Part shown: positions 11,474-22,976 of the stretch, piece after piece
How positions within the stretch are numbered: the first letter of the stretch is position 1
Layout of the letters: every line of letters begins with the position of its first letter
From: Absidia repens
Taxonomy: Eukaryota > Mucoromycota > Mucoromycetes > Mucorales > Cunninghamellaceae
Direction of reading: 5' to 3'
Assembly (NCBI GenBank): GCA_002105175.1
Contig: MCGE01000019.1
Location: 496,001-560,000 of the forward strand
DNA length: 64,000 nt
Notes under the pieces: generated by a model
Database searches by the model: none
Told to the model about the DNA's origin: nothing
Seen by the model: only the letters and a program-made list of their open reading frames with translations
Position numbers and translations under genes: made by a program

Positions 11474-14163
11474 CTAAAGCTTGGAGCCATTGAAGGAGTT
11501 GATGATATGGGTAGCAATACCGTAACTCACGGCTTCGGTGGATACCATTGGATTGACACCTACACACACACACACACAAAAAGTAGGTGAGCGATTCGCG
11601 TCCCCATTAACTCTCTACCTGCTCCACAAATAAATAAAAAAAAGTCCCTCATTCTTACCTGTACTAGTGGGGAAAACGGAAGCATCGGCCACATACAAGT
11701 TTTTGATTTCATGAGTTTCACCTTGAGGATTGACCACAGAGTTCTTTGGAGAAATACCCATACGACTAATGAATCAAACAAACATAATAAAGAAAAAAGA
11801 TTAGTTGTTTTGCTTTGTTTTTCTTTCTTTCTCCCTTCCCCATCCCAATCCATGCATGCTTACCAAGAGCCCATCAAATGTGCGGTGGCAAGGGTTTCAG
11901 GCACGCCATGACGTTTCAAATTGTCCAACCAAGCAATGAAACGAGGGTTGTTAACATCAGAGGGTTCATCGGGTCTAAAGACAAAGATAGGGATGGTGGC
12001 ATCATTGGTATGTAATTCACGCGCACCGTCGGCGACCAAGACACGGAAAGCGGCTATCAAACCAGCCATCACGGAATCGGCATCATGCTTGGAAATCTTG
12101 AAATCCACCATGACTTCCCCTTGGTCATCGTAGCTGACCGAAGCCACCGAGTCCTTGTCACGGACAAGTACCACCACAGGTGCAAAGTTGCGGAATTCCA
12201 TCATCAATTGTTTATGTTCACGGGCACCGCGCCAAGGCATCATGGCGGAAAACAAACCTACAGTCAAAAAAAGGATTGTATGTTAAATATCTATTTGCAT
12301 TTGTATCCATGAAGCCTATTTTTTTTTTTTTTTTTTTTTTTGATTACCTGGATGAAGTACAGGTACTTCGAGTTTGGCACCATAATAATCGCCTTGACAA
12401 TTTTCGGTCACGTTACTAAGGGCGGTCATGATGGAGCCATTCCAGGCATCGACAGGATAGTCCATTTTGCCACAGCAGAAGGAGACGGGATGGACACGTA
12501 AATGACGGCCAATGTTGGGGTTGGTCAGACCACTGCGTTGGAGGACACCGGGAGAATGCAATGAGCCAGCAGAGACAACCACACGGTCAGCGCCAATACG
12601 GATTTTTTGATTACTGTTATGGATCAAACATTCCACACCCACGGCCTTTTTGTTCTTGGTCAACACACGCAACACACGGGTTCGGTCCAAAAACACAGCA
12701 CCATGATCGGCAGCATCACGAAGCCAGGTGTTCATGGTACCATTCTTAATCCCATCCTTACATCCCGTGAAACACCAATGGCATGGATGTCGTTGACCGC
12801 CTGTGTTCTGAGGGATGTTGTCATAATGGTATCCGAGTTTCCTAAAGAAAAAAAAAAAAAGAGAGAGGGGGGTGTTGAGTTGACTGGACTTTTCTCCCCC
12901 CTTCCTTTCATATCACTATATAAAACTTACTTGCACCCATTGATTAGGATTTGATTAGGAGTGTTGTGTTGAATTCCACTAGTTTCCGCACCAATTCTTT
13001 CACATACACGATCAAGGTCATCAGTAAACTATGACAAAAAAGAGAAAAAAAATGAGTAAAAAAAAAAAAAAGATGGTGTCACGTTGCCTTTTTCCTTTGC
13101 TTACCTTGGAAGATGTATAATAGGTCAAGCCTTGTTTAGCCCAGTCTTCTCGAACAAAATGTTGAGGCTACACAGATATAGTTCATGTGAAAAAAAAGAG
13201 AGTGGTTGCGGAGGTTTAATTTGATGTCCCTTTTTTTAAGGTTTTTTTTTTTTTATATATAGTGGGTGTTACCTTTAAAGAAGCGGACCAGTTGACGGTA
13301 GTAGAGCCACCAAAGACGCTACCAGCCATAATACTGAGGGAACCATCCACAGATGGGAATAAGGAGCTTTTTTCATACAGATTTTCAAAGCCCTTGGATT
13401 CACACGAGATGAATTCGGATTCGTGATAATAGGGACCCTTTTCAATCACCAACACACGCTTACCAGCGGCAGCTAATTGACCAGCAACCACACCGCCACC
13501 AGCACCACTGCCAATGACAATCACATCATAATACAAATCACGGCGAGTGGCTTCTTCATAGGTCAACATAGCCAAGCGGGCAGGGAAGTGACCTTGAGGA
13601 GGAACATAGTCGGGCGCACTACGGATCGGGTCCTTCGTAGGAAAACCGAGGACTTGATGGAGCGGCTGGCCTTGCACCACAAAATACGACGACATCATAG
13701 AGACACCTGCCAAACCACGGGCAAGCGCACGTAAAGTGGCGAACCGAGATTGTTGCCAGCCCAATACCAAGCTTTCGCGTTCACGACGAGTCAAGTTGGC
13801 AAACCCAGTCCAGTGACGGCCCTGCGACAAGACGCCCATGGTAGATCCCTGAGATAATAATTGGAGTGTCTTGATAAATTCTTCTTGCTTGGTCTTGCTC
13901 ATGGTACGGCCCATAAATCCTAACACTTCATCCACAGCAGTCCATCCATCATTGACATATGTACTCAAGGAGGTGGCATCGATCTTGGCCAATGCGCGGA
14001 TTTGGGATTCTTGCACAGAGGGAGCCACGGTTTGGAAATATTGGATCATCTTGTTGGTTGCCTTGTCGTCCAATTGGCCAATAAATGTATCCAGGACGGT
14101 GGTCAGTGTCTCGAGTTGCGCCTTGGTCAATTTGGATCGCAGACTGATGGTATTACTAGCCAT
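11474..14163 (-). CDS. Long-chain fatty alcohol oxidase (GMC family), peroxisomal
   Basis: FAD-dependent oxidase that converts long-chain alcohols to aldehydes in omega-oxidation and alkane use. Seven exons (14163-13273, 13167-13105, 13028-12931, 12841-12348, 12257-11864, 11765-11659, 11559-11474) give 710 residues with all phases matching. Seen: about 200 N-terminal residues before the FAD fold as in FAO proteins; dinucleotide motif DVIVIGSGAGGGVVAG (GSGAGGG at 218-224) followed by RVLVIEKGPYY; GGSTTVNWSAS; HWCFTGCKDG; HLMGSCRMG, interrupted by an intron inside the Cys codon; and a C-terminal GVNPMVSTEA segment. The protein ends in Ser-Lys-Leu, the canonical PTS1 peroxisomal import signal. 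The start ATG is preceded by T-rich non-coding DNA. It is divergent from the 2-oxoglutarate dehydrogenase E2 gene across 2.7 kb. Confidence 0.95.
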
Positions 14164-16899
14164 AGTAGAAATTGTAAAGTGATAATAATAATAAAAAAAA
14201 AAAGTGAAAGAGAAGAAAAAAAAAAAAAAAAAAAAAAAGAGATACCTTTTTTTTTTTAAAAAAAAATAAAAAAAATGACACCGGGTGTACAAACCGGTCA
14301 TTCAAAATATTTATGCACTTGGTCAAACATGCTGGGCTTGAAGTGAAAAAGAAAGAGGGAGCCAGCCCCCGTAGTCTCAAAAAGATAAAATGTTTGTATA
14401 CTGTAGATCGAACCAGTGCAAACCTTAAATTTCCTTTGGGCTTCAAGAAGTGGTTGTCATTCGTTTTATACTGTTCTTGGTTAATTTTATGTTTGTTGCT
14501 TTTTTTTTGTTGTTTTACTGTGTCTATTGGTCAACCAGCTTCTCTCTGTCACTTTCTCCTAATGCTATTTTCTTCATTTTGTGAAAAAGGAAGCCCGAGA
14601 AAAAAGAAACCCTTTTTGATTATTTTTTTTTTTTTTTGTCTTTTCCCGTGACGCTTTTTTTTCTTTCTCCAGCATGTTCCTGAGGATCCCCCAAATGGGC
14701 CGGAGTTTAGGCATTTAGCAATGTACGACATTTCCCTCATCAAGAAGGATCTCATTAATAGTTTCTATCTTTTGGCCTCCCCTCGTTCTTTTTTCTTCTT
14801 ACATCAGGAACCACAAAGAGAGGCTGTAATAATCGGGGTTTGAGGCCTTTTTTTTTTATCTTTTTCTTTTTTCGTTAGTAAGTTTCTGATATTTTTAAAA
14901 ATAAAACACGATGACATTATAAGCAAAAAAACGTATGATTCATTCTCCTCTTTGTTTAAGATGATATATGATATCCAGTCATCATTTTTGGTCCTGGGAA
15001 TTTCTTTACTCCAAATGTTGGGAGGTACAAAATAAAAAAGTGGTCGATGCGACCTGAGGAGAGTTTCCCAAGGTGTTGCATACTGTATATAAATAGACTA
15101 TTTATATATGCTAGCTATAATAAAAAGTATATATATATAAATGAATGCGAATCAGCTGGTTTTAATTAATCTTATATTTGAGGACACCTTGGCTAAACTA
15201 TTCATGCCATAAAAAACAAACTTTACAGTACACACCTAACCATCTATCTGTATTCACATTTTGTATACTAATGATGAAACATCCTTTCTTTCCCCGATCA
15301 ATAAAAACGCATTTTGTGTCAATTCAAACTATCAGTAGGAGAACCAAAAACAAGTCCATTTATTGAAGAATTTGATAAAAAGGCTATCTATGCTAAGCTA
15401 CGCTATATCTGTATCTAATGTCACTAAACTACCGTGGCCATCCTTTTTCTACCTAATTCATGATATAAATGTGTTAATTTAATGCTGTGTTTACAACCGC
15501 GTTTCGTGATCGTTTGACTTCTACCTATATTGTATCCTGTTTTTTTCGATTGGTCTTGATAATTTTGATATCCATCGTCTTGACTACTCTATGAAGGAAG
15601 ATGGAAGTATCATGGTCTATCATTGACATGATACCCCCCCCCCTGTCGGCTTTTTTCTTCAATAACATTGTCAACAAATCCCGTTGATAACACCAAGCGA
15701 AAGAATACAGTATGAACTTGACCAGTCCTTTCTTTTTTTTCCAGTCAGACTTTCTCTGTCTATGCCATCCCCACTCTGAGCTATACAATATCCATTATAT
15801 TACAGCGTCCCGCCCCTAAAGAAAAAAAAAAACCACAAAAAAAAAAAAAGAAGGGAGCGGAGGGAATCCTACTCCAGTCTACATCCCGATACCATCCGTT
15901 TCACCTTCACTTGCCCATCTTATTCCTTGTATCGCTAAAGGTGTATTTTCTAACGTTAGAACCAGTTTTTGAAAGAAAGGAAGGAAGAAAGAAAAATAAA
16001 TAAAATAAAATAAAATAAAGGAAAACAAAAAAAAGCAGCAAATAAAATATAAAGAAAGAAGAATAAAAGCGACGAGTCGGGGCTTTTTTTAAGGGAAAAT
16101 TAGGACACTCGACCCCACATCAACGGGAATCTCCGTATTGTTAATTTTTTTTTGTACTTTTCCCTAAGCTCACCTTATGATACTTTTTCTTTTATTCCAT
16201 TTCCTCAAAAGGTATTATTCATGCTACTTGAATATAATTTCAGTTCCCTCATTCTAACTATTAAATAGGAACGAACAATAAGATTATGTTACCCACACAC
16301 ACTTATACATATATATAATATATTCACACAGACACATACTCACTCACTTGGACATATTGGGTAGGTTGAATGGGGCGTGGTCTCTAGGGCACAAACGGTG
16401 AAAGTCGGATCTTTCTAGTCAAGATTCCGGTTTTCCCGGGAAAAAGATTTCAAGAAAGACCCCATTGACGAGACCCGGGAAAGGCCAAAAGGACGATCCT
16501 AATTATAAGTAACGAAAGGAACAAAACCTCATTGAAAAAAAAAAGAAAGGAACTGTTCTTGATGATGGGGGGGGGGCAGGTGTCTGGAACCGTTCAACGT
16601 GTTGTGGTTTTTCTTTTTTTTTTTATATATGTATTTCTTTGGTGGATGGCGAAAAGTTCAAGCGACAATAATGGGAAGGGTCGGGTGAATCCAACGGCAT
16701 TTGAAAAAATTTTCAAGTAGTGAGAAGGGTGCGATGGAAAAATCAACGTAATAGGCAACGCGGAGCTTGAAATCCCGTTTTATTTCTTCAAATAGCTCGG
16801 TTTGTTTACTTTTTTCCTTTCCTCTTTTTTTTCCCCTTCACACTCCTTCTATTTCTTCCCCCATCTCTCGTTATATATATATACACACACGCACACACC
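14164..16899. promoter_or_regulatory. Long divergent intergenic region between fatty alcohol oxidase and E2 genes
   Basis: The 2.7-kb region holds no supported gene. It contains A/T homopolymers, GA-rich tracts near 15970-16030, a CCGGG-rich block around 16380-16500 (the least AT-rich part) and, just before the E2 start, a CT-rich stretch followed by (TA)n(CA)n, likely core promoter and 5' UTR. Confidence 0.5.
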
Positions 16900-18828
16900 A
16901 TGCACGCTCGTCTTGCTCGTACTGTTTCTCGTTCCACAACTGCTCTAAAACCATCCATGTTGATGGTCTCAAGTAGACAATTACATATTCAAACACCTGC
17001 TGCTCTGTATACCGGTATCGACCGTCTTAGGTAAAAAATAAAAAATTAGAAACTCTCTGTCTCTTATGTCTTATTGACACGAACTTACTGACTCTCTTCT
17101 TTATTTTAGACAAACCAAGGGACCTCAGTATAATGCTTTACGTCAACAATTTAGAACTTATGGTAAGAATGACACTTTTTTTCCCACCCCATACACACAC
17201 AACAACCCCACTCGTGTACCCATAAACTCAATTTTATTTTTTATTTTTTTTTATTTTTAGCTGACAAGGTCGTCAAGGTACCTCAAATGGCCGAATCTAT
17301 TTCTGAAGGAACATTAAAACAATGGATGAAACGTAAGTAAGGAACTACGAAAGGATGGCGTGGAGAGGGGAGGGGGTGGTGGTGGTGAAATGCGTGGTGT
17401 ATGTAAGCGTGTGACACGATCACAAGCACATAAGAGAGCCAAAAGGGGGGACACCAATGCGCACACTTGACATGGAAGGATGATACTTACATTTTTTTTT
17501 TTGAATTTCAATGATGATACAGAGGTTGGTGAATTTGTTGCTCAAGATGAAGAAATTGCTACCATTGAAACTGACAAGGTGGATGTGACCGTGAACTCTC
17601 CTGCTTCTGGTACCATCATTGAATTGTATGCACAAGAAGAAGATAACGTGGCTGTTGGTGGTGACTTTTTCAAATTAGAACTTGGTGATGCTCCTAAAGA
17701 AGGTAAAAGAAACAGTGGAAAGAGAGAGAGGGTTGCAGGTGACAACCCACTTTAAAAAGATTAAAAAAAAAAGATGGACTCTAATCATTTTTTGGTCATT
17801 TTTGTGTAGGCTCTGCTCCTGCTCCTAAGAAAGAAGAATCCAAACAAGAAGAACCCAAGCAAGAAGAAGCTGCTGCTCCTGCTCCCGAAGCTCCCAAACA
17901 ACAAGAAGCCCCCAAGCAAGAATCAAAACCTGCTCCTGCCGCCGCTGCTCCTGCTGCTGCTCCTAAGCAAGAAGAAGCTCCCGCCAAGGTGTACGGCAAC
18001 CGCAATGAAACCCGTGTCAAGATGAACCGTATGCGTTTACGTATTGCCGAACGTTTGAAGCAATCCCAAGACACCGCTGCTTCGCTCACCACCTTCAATG
18101 AAATCGATATGAGTGCTTTGATGGCTTTACGCAAGGAATACAAGGATGCTGTTGTCAAGAAACACAATGTCAAGTTTGGCTTCATGTCTGCTTTTGTCAA
18201 GGCCTCTGCCATTGCTCTTCAAGAATTGCCTGCGGTGAATGCCTCCATTGAAGGTGCCGATTTGGTGTATCATGATTACGTGGATGTCAGTGTGGCCGTG
18301 TCTACCCCCAAGGGTCTTGTGACCCCCGTGCTCCGTAATGTGGAAGATATGTCGTTTGTCGATATTGAAAAGACCATTGCTGCCATGGGTGCCAAGGCGC
18401 GTGATAACAAGATCACCATTGAAGACATGATCGGTGGTACTTTCACCATCTCCAACGGTGGTGTGTTTGGCTCCCTCATGGGTACTCCTATCCTCAACCC
18501 TCCTCAAGCCGGGATCTTGGGTATGCATGCTATCAAGGAAAGACCTATTGTTGTTGATGGAAAGGTAAAAAAAAAAAACAAAAAAGAAAACAAGGAAAGA
18601 GCAACGAGGTGGTAGTAGTGGTGGTGGGTGGTTATATATAATTCTATATGTCATGTGTACTCATGCTTTTTTTTTGTGTGAATGATCGATTAGGTTGAAA
18701 TCCGTCCTATGATGTATGTTGCTTTGACTTACGATCATCGTATCATTGATGGTCGTGAAGCCGTGACTTTCTTGGTCAGACTTAAGGAAATGGTCGAAGA
18801 TCCTCGCCGCTTGTTGCTCGACATCTAA
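16900..18828 (+). CDS. Dihydrolipoyllysine-residue succinyltransferase, E2 of 2-oxoglutarate dehydrogenase
   Basis: Transfers succinyl from the lipoyl arm to CoA in the mitochondrial TCA-cycle complex. Six exons (16900-17030, 17110-17162, 17261-17332, 17523-17702, 17810-18564, 18694-18828) give 441 residues. Seen: an Arg/Ser-rich N terminus lacking acidic residues, as in mitochondrial presequences; lipoyl domain starting [12 protein letters not shown] with the lipoylated lysine in IETDKVDV (K104); an Ala/Pro/Lys/Gln/Glu linker; and the catalytic domain with the active site [11 protein letters not shown] (His and Asp of HxxxDG). No peripheral subunit-binding domain is present, as is usual for eukaryotic succinyltransferase E2 and unlike pyruvate dehydrogenase E2. 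Codon use is strongly biased (GCT, AAG, GGT), as expected for a highly expressed gene. Confidence 0.97.
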
Positions 18829-19151
18829 GTCCAATAGAAGAAAGAAAGAAAAAACTTAGGCCATCCTTCCCCCCCTTATTTTTTTAACTCTCTTCCCCTC
18901 TCCCCTTCCACACTCCTCTCCCTTATATATAGCATGTATCTTTCTCTTCTTTTTATTTATGTCACTTCGGGCCTTTTTTTTTTTTTTTGGACCCAGTGCT
19001 TCTCTCACCAATAATAAAAAACCTATGCTCGTTTTTTTTTTTATCTACATATATATGACACTTATGTGTTTGTCGCTCTATTTTATTTTATTTTGAAGGG
19101 GAATGGGGTTGTCTATAGGGAAAAAAAAAAGATCTAATGTGTTTTGTTGTT
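18829..19151. terminator. Convergent 3' flanks
   Basis: The 323 bp between the E2 stop and the stop of the small - strand gene. AATAATAAAAAACC at about 19009-19022 is a plausible poly(A) signal for the E2 transcript. T runs are present. Confidence 0.45.
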
Positions 19152-19631
19152 TTATTTATCTAAGCAAAGTCTAGGGGTAAGTGTCAAATGGAGGGTGTAG
19201 TGAGGATAACTATCAATCAAAGCTTCCAATTCCATGGCGCGAATACTCATCCCCTTGGTTGTTGTTGTTTTCTTCCTTGATGTTTTGTTGGGAGTGGTTG
19301 TTGTTGTTGTACATTGACGAGTCAGTTCTTTCATGGAAGGCAGTCGATCACAATAACTTTGACTTCGATGCAAGCCCATGGCGTTGTCGTCAGTGGGGGT
19401 GGGTGGCGGTGTATATAAAACAGGCGCGGAGGATGAAAAAAGCTTGTAAAATCCCCAATGCCGATGTTGCCGTTGCTGCCGTTGCTGCTGTTGTGGTTTG
19501 CTGTTGTTGGAGGAAAATAATCGGATGGAAACCAGGGTTTTGGTGGAAGAAGACGAAGACAAGGATCGGACGGACATGGAGGACGATGTGGATGGGGAAA
19601 GTGCCGGTGGGGGTGGAGGAACATAGGCCAT
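19152..19631 (-). CDS. Small Ser/Pro/Thr/Gln-rich protein of unknown function
   Basis: A single frame of 159 residues. It begins MAYVPPPPPALSPSTSSS, continues with serine and glutamine runs, contains HWGFYKLFSSSAPVLYTPPP and a more ordered C terminus (GMSIRAMELEALIDSYPHY). The start is the first ATG after a T-rich 5' region. Repeats make the amino-acid composition extreme, so this could be a chance frame. The non-repetitive segments and the clean start argue weakly for a gene. No family is recognised. Confidence 0.45.
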   Translation of the reverse strand: MAYVPPPPPALSPSTSSSMSVRSLSSSSSTKTLVSIRLFSSNNSKPQQQQRQQRQHRHWGFYKLFSSSAPVLYTPPPTPTDDNAMGLHRSQSYCDRLPSMKELTRQCTTTTTTPNKTSRKKTTTTKGMSIRAMELEALIDSYPHYTLHLTLTPRLCLDK

Positions 19632-19989
19632 TGTTTTGTTTGTTGTGTGTGTTGATGATAATGAAAAGAAAAAGAAAAAAAAAAAAAAGACGAACGGACT
19701 TGGAGCAAGAGGAGGGGGGGGGTTTATGTAAGAAGAGAGATTCACCCTCAACCCGTATTGACTTGCAGTACCTGTGTGGAATGAAATTTCATTGTTCTGA
19801 AATGATCTGCCTTGCCTCCCTCTTTTTTTTTTTTTGCTTACAAAAACAATCAAATCAAAAATCAGAAATAATGAGTTTTTTTTTTTTTTTGCAAACAATC
19901 AGAATCATCATTTAAAAAAAAAAAAAGGATTGCCTTAAAAGGCTGTTTCATTGAATATGGGTCATTTTTTCAGGGGTGAGTGTGGCATT

Positions 19990-20472
19990 TTAATGAAAGG
20001 ATGGCGTACAGACTTTTTTTTTTTTTTTTATTTCTGACATAATCTGGTTTTGATGTTGTAAGCGTTGTCGTCGTCCATTTATCATCGAATCACGGTAAAA
20101 CAAGTTTTCCACTATGCATTGCAGCAAAAAATACAGAGTGACAGATAAAAAAAAAAAAAAATCCTGTTGCCGTCCATTTGTTTTAATCACCGCCGGTGTC
20201 GTGTCTCCTTTTTTTTTTTTGGTGAGACGTCAAGGCAATGAAACTTTATGCAAAAGATCATCAAAGTGTGTGTGTCTGTGTTTCATCCCTACCGGGAATC
20301 AGAAAACGAATAATAGACGGCGGATGCATATGTTTATATCTTTTTTTTTTTTAAAGCGATAAACGCTCTAGCGCTCTGCTGGAGCTTTTGGAAATCTATC
20401 GATTTACTGTGTGTCAGAAGTTTTCTTTGCCGAGTGAGGGTGTTGTTGGGATGGGATTAGAGACTCCGCCAT
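19990..20472 (-). CDS. Tentative three-exon small gene, unknown product
   Basis: Three short open segments can be joined with consistent phase: 20472-20408 (starts MAESLIPSQQHPHS), 20339-20293 (contains HPPSIIRFLIPG) and 20111-19990 (starts VENLFYRDSMINGRRQRLQ), giving 77 residues. Donors are GTAAAT and GTAGGG; acceptors are AAAG and ATAG. The surrounding 20.4-20.5 kb DNA is unusually GC-rich for this intergenic region. The final exon runs through a poly-A tract, giving a lysine run, and may be mis-modelled. Function unknown; the whole model is an inference from splice geometry. Confidence 0.28.
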
Positions 20473-21587
20473 GTCGCACTATGGTGAGCAACCCGCCTTG
20501 GGGGCCCAACTGTCGTGTCAGCGCTCGTTCATTGTGTGTGTGTGTTAAAAAAGAAATATAGGATAGTGTTTAGGTGTAAAAAAAAAAAAAAAAAGTCAAT
20601 TCAGGTTCCGCACACATGATTTCTATTTTTTTTTTTTTTTTTTTTTGGGCTCCTCTCTTTTTCCTTCATGAAAGTCTGAATGATATGATGGCAAGGCTCA
20701 TTGGAATACTGGTGATCGAGGATTAGTGATAGAACTTGAATTAGAGGCATTTTCAAAAATGCAAAACAAACATCATGGGGAAACCCTTTCATTTTGGATG
20801 TAGGATTTGGGAACGTCATTAGATTAGCGTCGTCTTAGGAAATAGTATCATGGAATCGTCATTAGTTTAGTAATAGTTTGTCATCATTGGTATCTACTTC
20901 TGAATAAAATATGCTTTTTTTTTATCATTGTTTACATCTTGAGCTTTTATCGAATGTGTAATGTGCATTGAAAAAAAAGAGTGTGTGTATATATGAAAAA
21001 GAACGAATTGGGTATCAAGGTGACTTGTTCCACCAACTCATGTATACTGTATAAATTTGTGCGTTGTAAAGAAAACAGACATGTGTTTGTGTGCAAAAAA
21101 ACAACACCCCAGCTATTATAGTGTTGCGTAGGTGGGGTATATTGAGCAGCAACCTTGAAAATAATATTAATTCTGTAGCTAGGGATCAAAAAATGTTCAA
21201 TATAACTGGGTGTCCGGGGAGGTTTGTGAAGTGTGGATTTTGATGGGATGGGATGACACGCCTCTGCCATTTCACACTTTATTGATGGACAACTCCTTGG
21301 GAGTCCAACCATTTTGTTCAGCGGTCTGTCTGAAAAAAAGGAGTTGGGGAGTGACTAAACTGAGTTTTCTTATGGTCCATTTCTCTTTTTAATATAGAAA
21401 AATATGCGTGTTTGCCATCAAAAAAATGCGGGGTCAAAAAAAAAGAAAAAAAAAAGGTCGATCGATGGAACATATACTATTATACGGTTTATTAAAAAAA
21501 CAAAAGGCCATTTTACATACAGTAGACGAAACAAAAAAAAAAAGAGAGAGAGAGTGTGTGTGTGAGCTATTTATAAAGGAGGAGAGA
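20473..21587. other. Intergenic with a minus-strand dispersed repeat copy
   Basis: Apart from the repeat copy listed at 20600-20960, the interval holds homopolymers, a GC-richer segment near 20470-20530 and the 3' flank of the bHLH gene with GA-rich DNA near 21545. No gene is supported. Confidence 0.5.
20600..20960 (-). repeat. Dispersed repeat family, copy E (second subfamily)
   Basis: On the - strand this reads AATCCTACATCCAAAATGA continued by AAGGGTTTCCCCATGATG, then TTTGTTTTGCATTTTTGAAAATGCC. The same arrangement recurs at about 40.38 kb (+) and, degraded, at about 63.25 kb (-). It differs from the other copies downstream of the CCCCATG block, defining a second subfamily. Confidence 0.65.
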
Positions 21588-22976
21588 CTATGCAGAGAGA
21601 GTGGGTTTAAAAAAAGGATCGTCGTCAGCGTCATGCATCACAGCACGGAACCCCGCCTTGGATTTGTGTTTTTTTCTTTTTGGCTGTTCTTGGAGAGGCG
21701 GCAGTGTGTTTGCCGACTCATGGAGTGACTGTTGACGAGCCAGTAACCGTTGATGTAATTGAAGTTGTTCTTGAAGTTGTAAAAGCTGTGCTTGCTGTGA
21801 TTTGTGTGCCATCAAGGCAGCGGATACATTGGGTGGGAGACTGGGAGGGGTGGTTAGGGAGCTGGTAGTCGTTGAGGAAGGGGTGGTAATCGAGGGAGAA
21901 AGAGAACGGTACGTTTGCTTTGATGAGGATGATGAAGAAGAGGTGGGGGAAGGTGGTGAATGGCTGATACGACGCTGTTGTTCCTGTTGCATTTGGAGAC
22001 GCATTTCAAGTTGACGTACTTTTTCTCGCTTGAGTTTATTGCGCCGATCCAAATGCTTTATAAAATCCACGGCTTTAAACAAGACCGTGCTTTTTGAATG
22101 ATGGATATTTTTTAACGTGGGAATGATTTCTGTCAGGTCTTTGAACCCAGTCCGGATTGTGCTTCGGCGTTTTTGCTCCGAGGCGATGTGGTTCGCACGT
22201 TTTTCTTCTTCGGTTAATAATTCCTTGTGGTGATGGTAATGCTCGGATTTTTGTTTTTTATTATTTGTAGTCGGATTTATTGAGGATGACCGTTTTCTTG
22301 ATGTGGCAGGTCGTGATGGAGGTGGAGGGGGTGATGGGGTGGTGGTGGAGCTGGTGGCCAAGAAATTTAACCGGTCGTGTAACTTTTGTTTTTGATGATC
22401 CAGCGATTGTAAAATGGAATTCCGGCGTTGTTCCTCAATGGCATCATCGTCATTGTCTTGAAATCCGTTAAGAGGAGGCATAAAGTAATTGGAGGAGGAA
22501 GAAGAGGCACTGGGTGATGATGATTGATGATGAGGTTGGGTGTCAAAAATGGGTGGGTCCATAAAAAAGGTATCCAAAAAATTCGAAAATGTCTTTTGAT
22601 CTTGTTCATCTAAAACTACGCTATTCGTATTGTTGAGTGATGATAATGATGTTGATGATGACGGTAGTGGTGGCGGTAATGGTTGTGTGTACAAATCAAA
22701 CGAAGGAAAAATCTCGTCTGATAACATGGGATCGGCAGACGGAAGGTGGTTACTGTTACTGGTTGTGGTATCAAGTGGAAGGGGAATAGAAAAATCAGGA
22801 TCCAAGCCAAAACTAAATTTGAAGTCTACATGTATTCATTAAAAAAATATTAAGGGGAGGCTGGGGAATTGTTTTTTTTTTTTTTTTTTTTGGCACATAC
22901 CTTCAAAAGGAACGGGCTCTTGTAATTCTTCCCAACCAGTGGAAGTGGATTCATTTTGATGTTTTAAAAAATCCAT
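21588..22976 (-). CDS. bHLH transcription factor, Mlx/Mondo-like basic region
   Basis: Two exons (22976-22901 and 22825-21588) give 437 residues. Seen: a Ser/Pro/Asp-rich N-terminal half likely to act as activation region; poly-Pro and poly-Ser tracts; a basic cluster (KQKSEHYHHHKE); then a basic helix-loop-helix at about 232-285 with HIASEQKRRSTIRTGF (His238, Glu242 and Arg246 being the E-box-reading positions), a short loop containing SKSTVLFKAVDFIKHL, and a following charged heptad-like helix (KREKVRQLEMRLQMQQ) that could be a leucine zipper. The basic motif resembles the Mlx/Mondo group more than Myc/Max or Pho4. A glutamine/leucine-rich coiled coil follows and the C terminus is basic. 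It probably binds CANNTG sites; targets are unknown. Confidence 0.9.

Noticed and set aside
14164..16899. Possible shared regulatory region coupling fatty alcohol oxidase and 2-oxoglutarate dehydrogenase E2
   Set aside because: At 2.7 kb the intergenic distance is too long to claim a shared promoter, and no common motif was recognised.
20440..20530. GC-richer block suspected to be a structured ncRNA (SRP-, RNase P- or 5S-like)
   Set aside because: I could not find the diagnostic motifs or consistent long-range pairing of any of these RNAs; short hairpins only.
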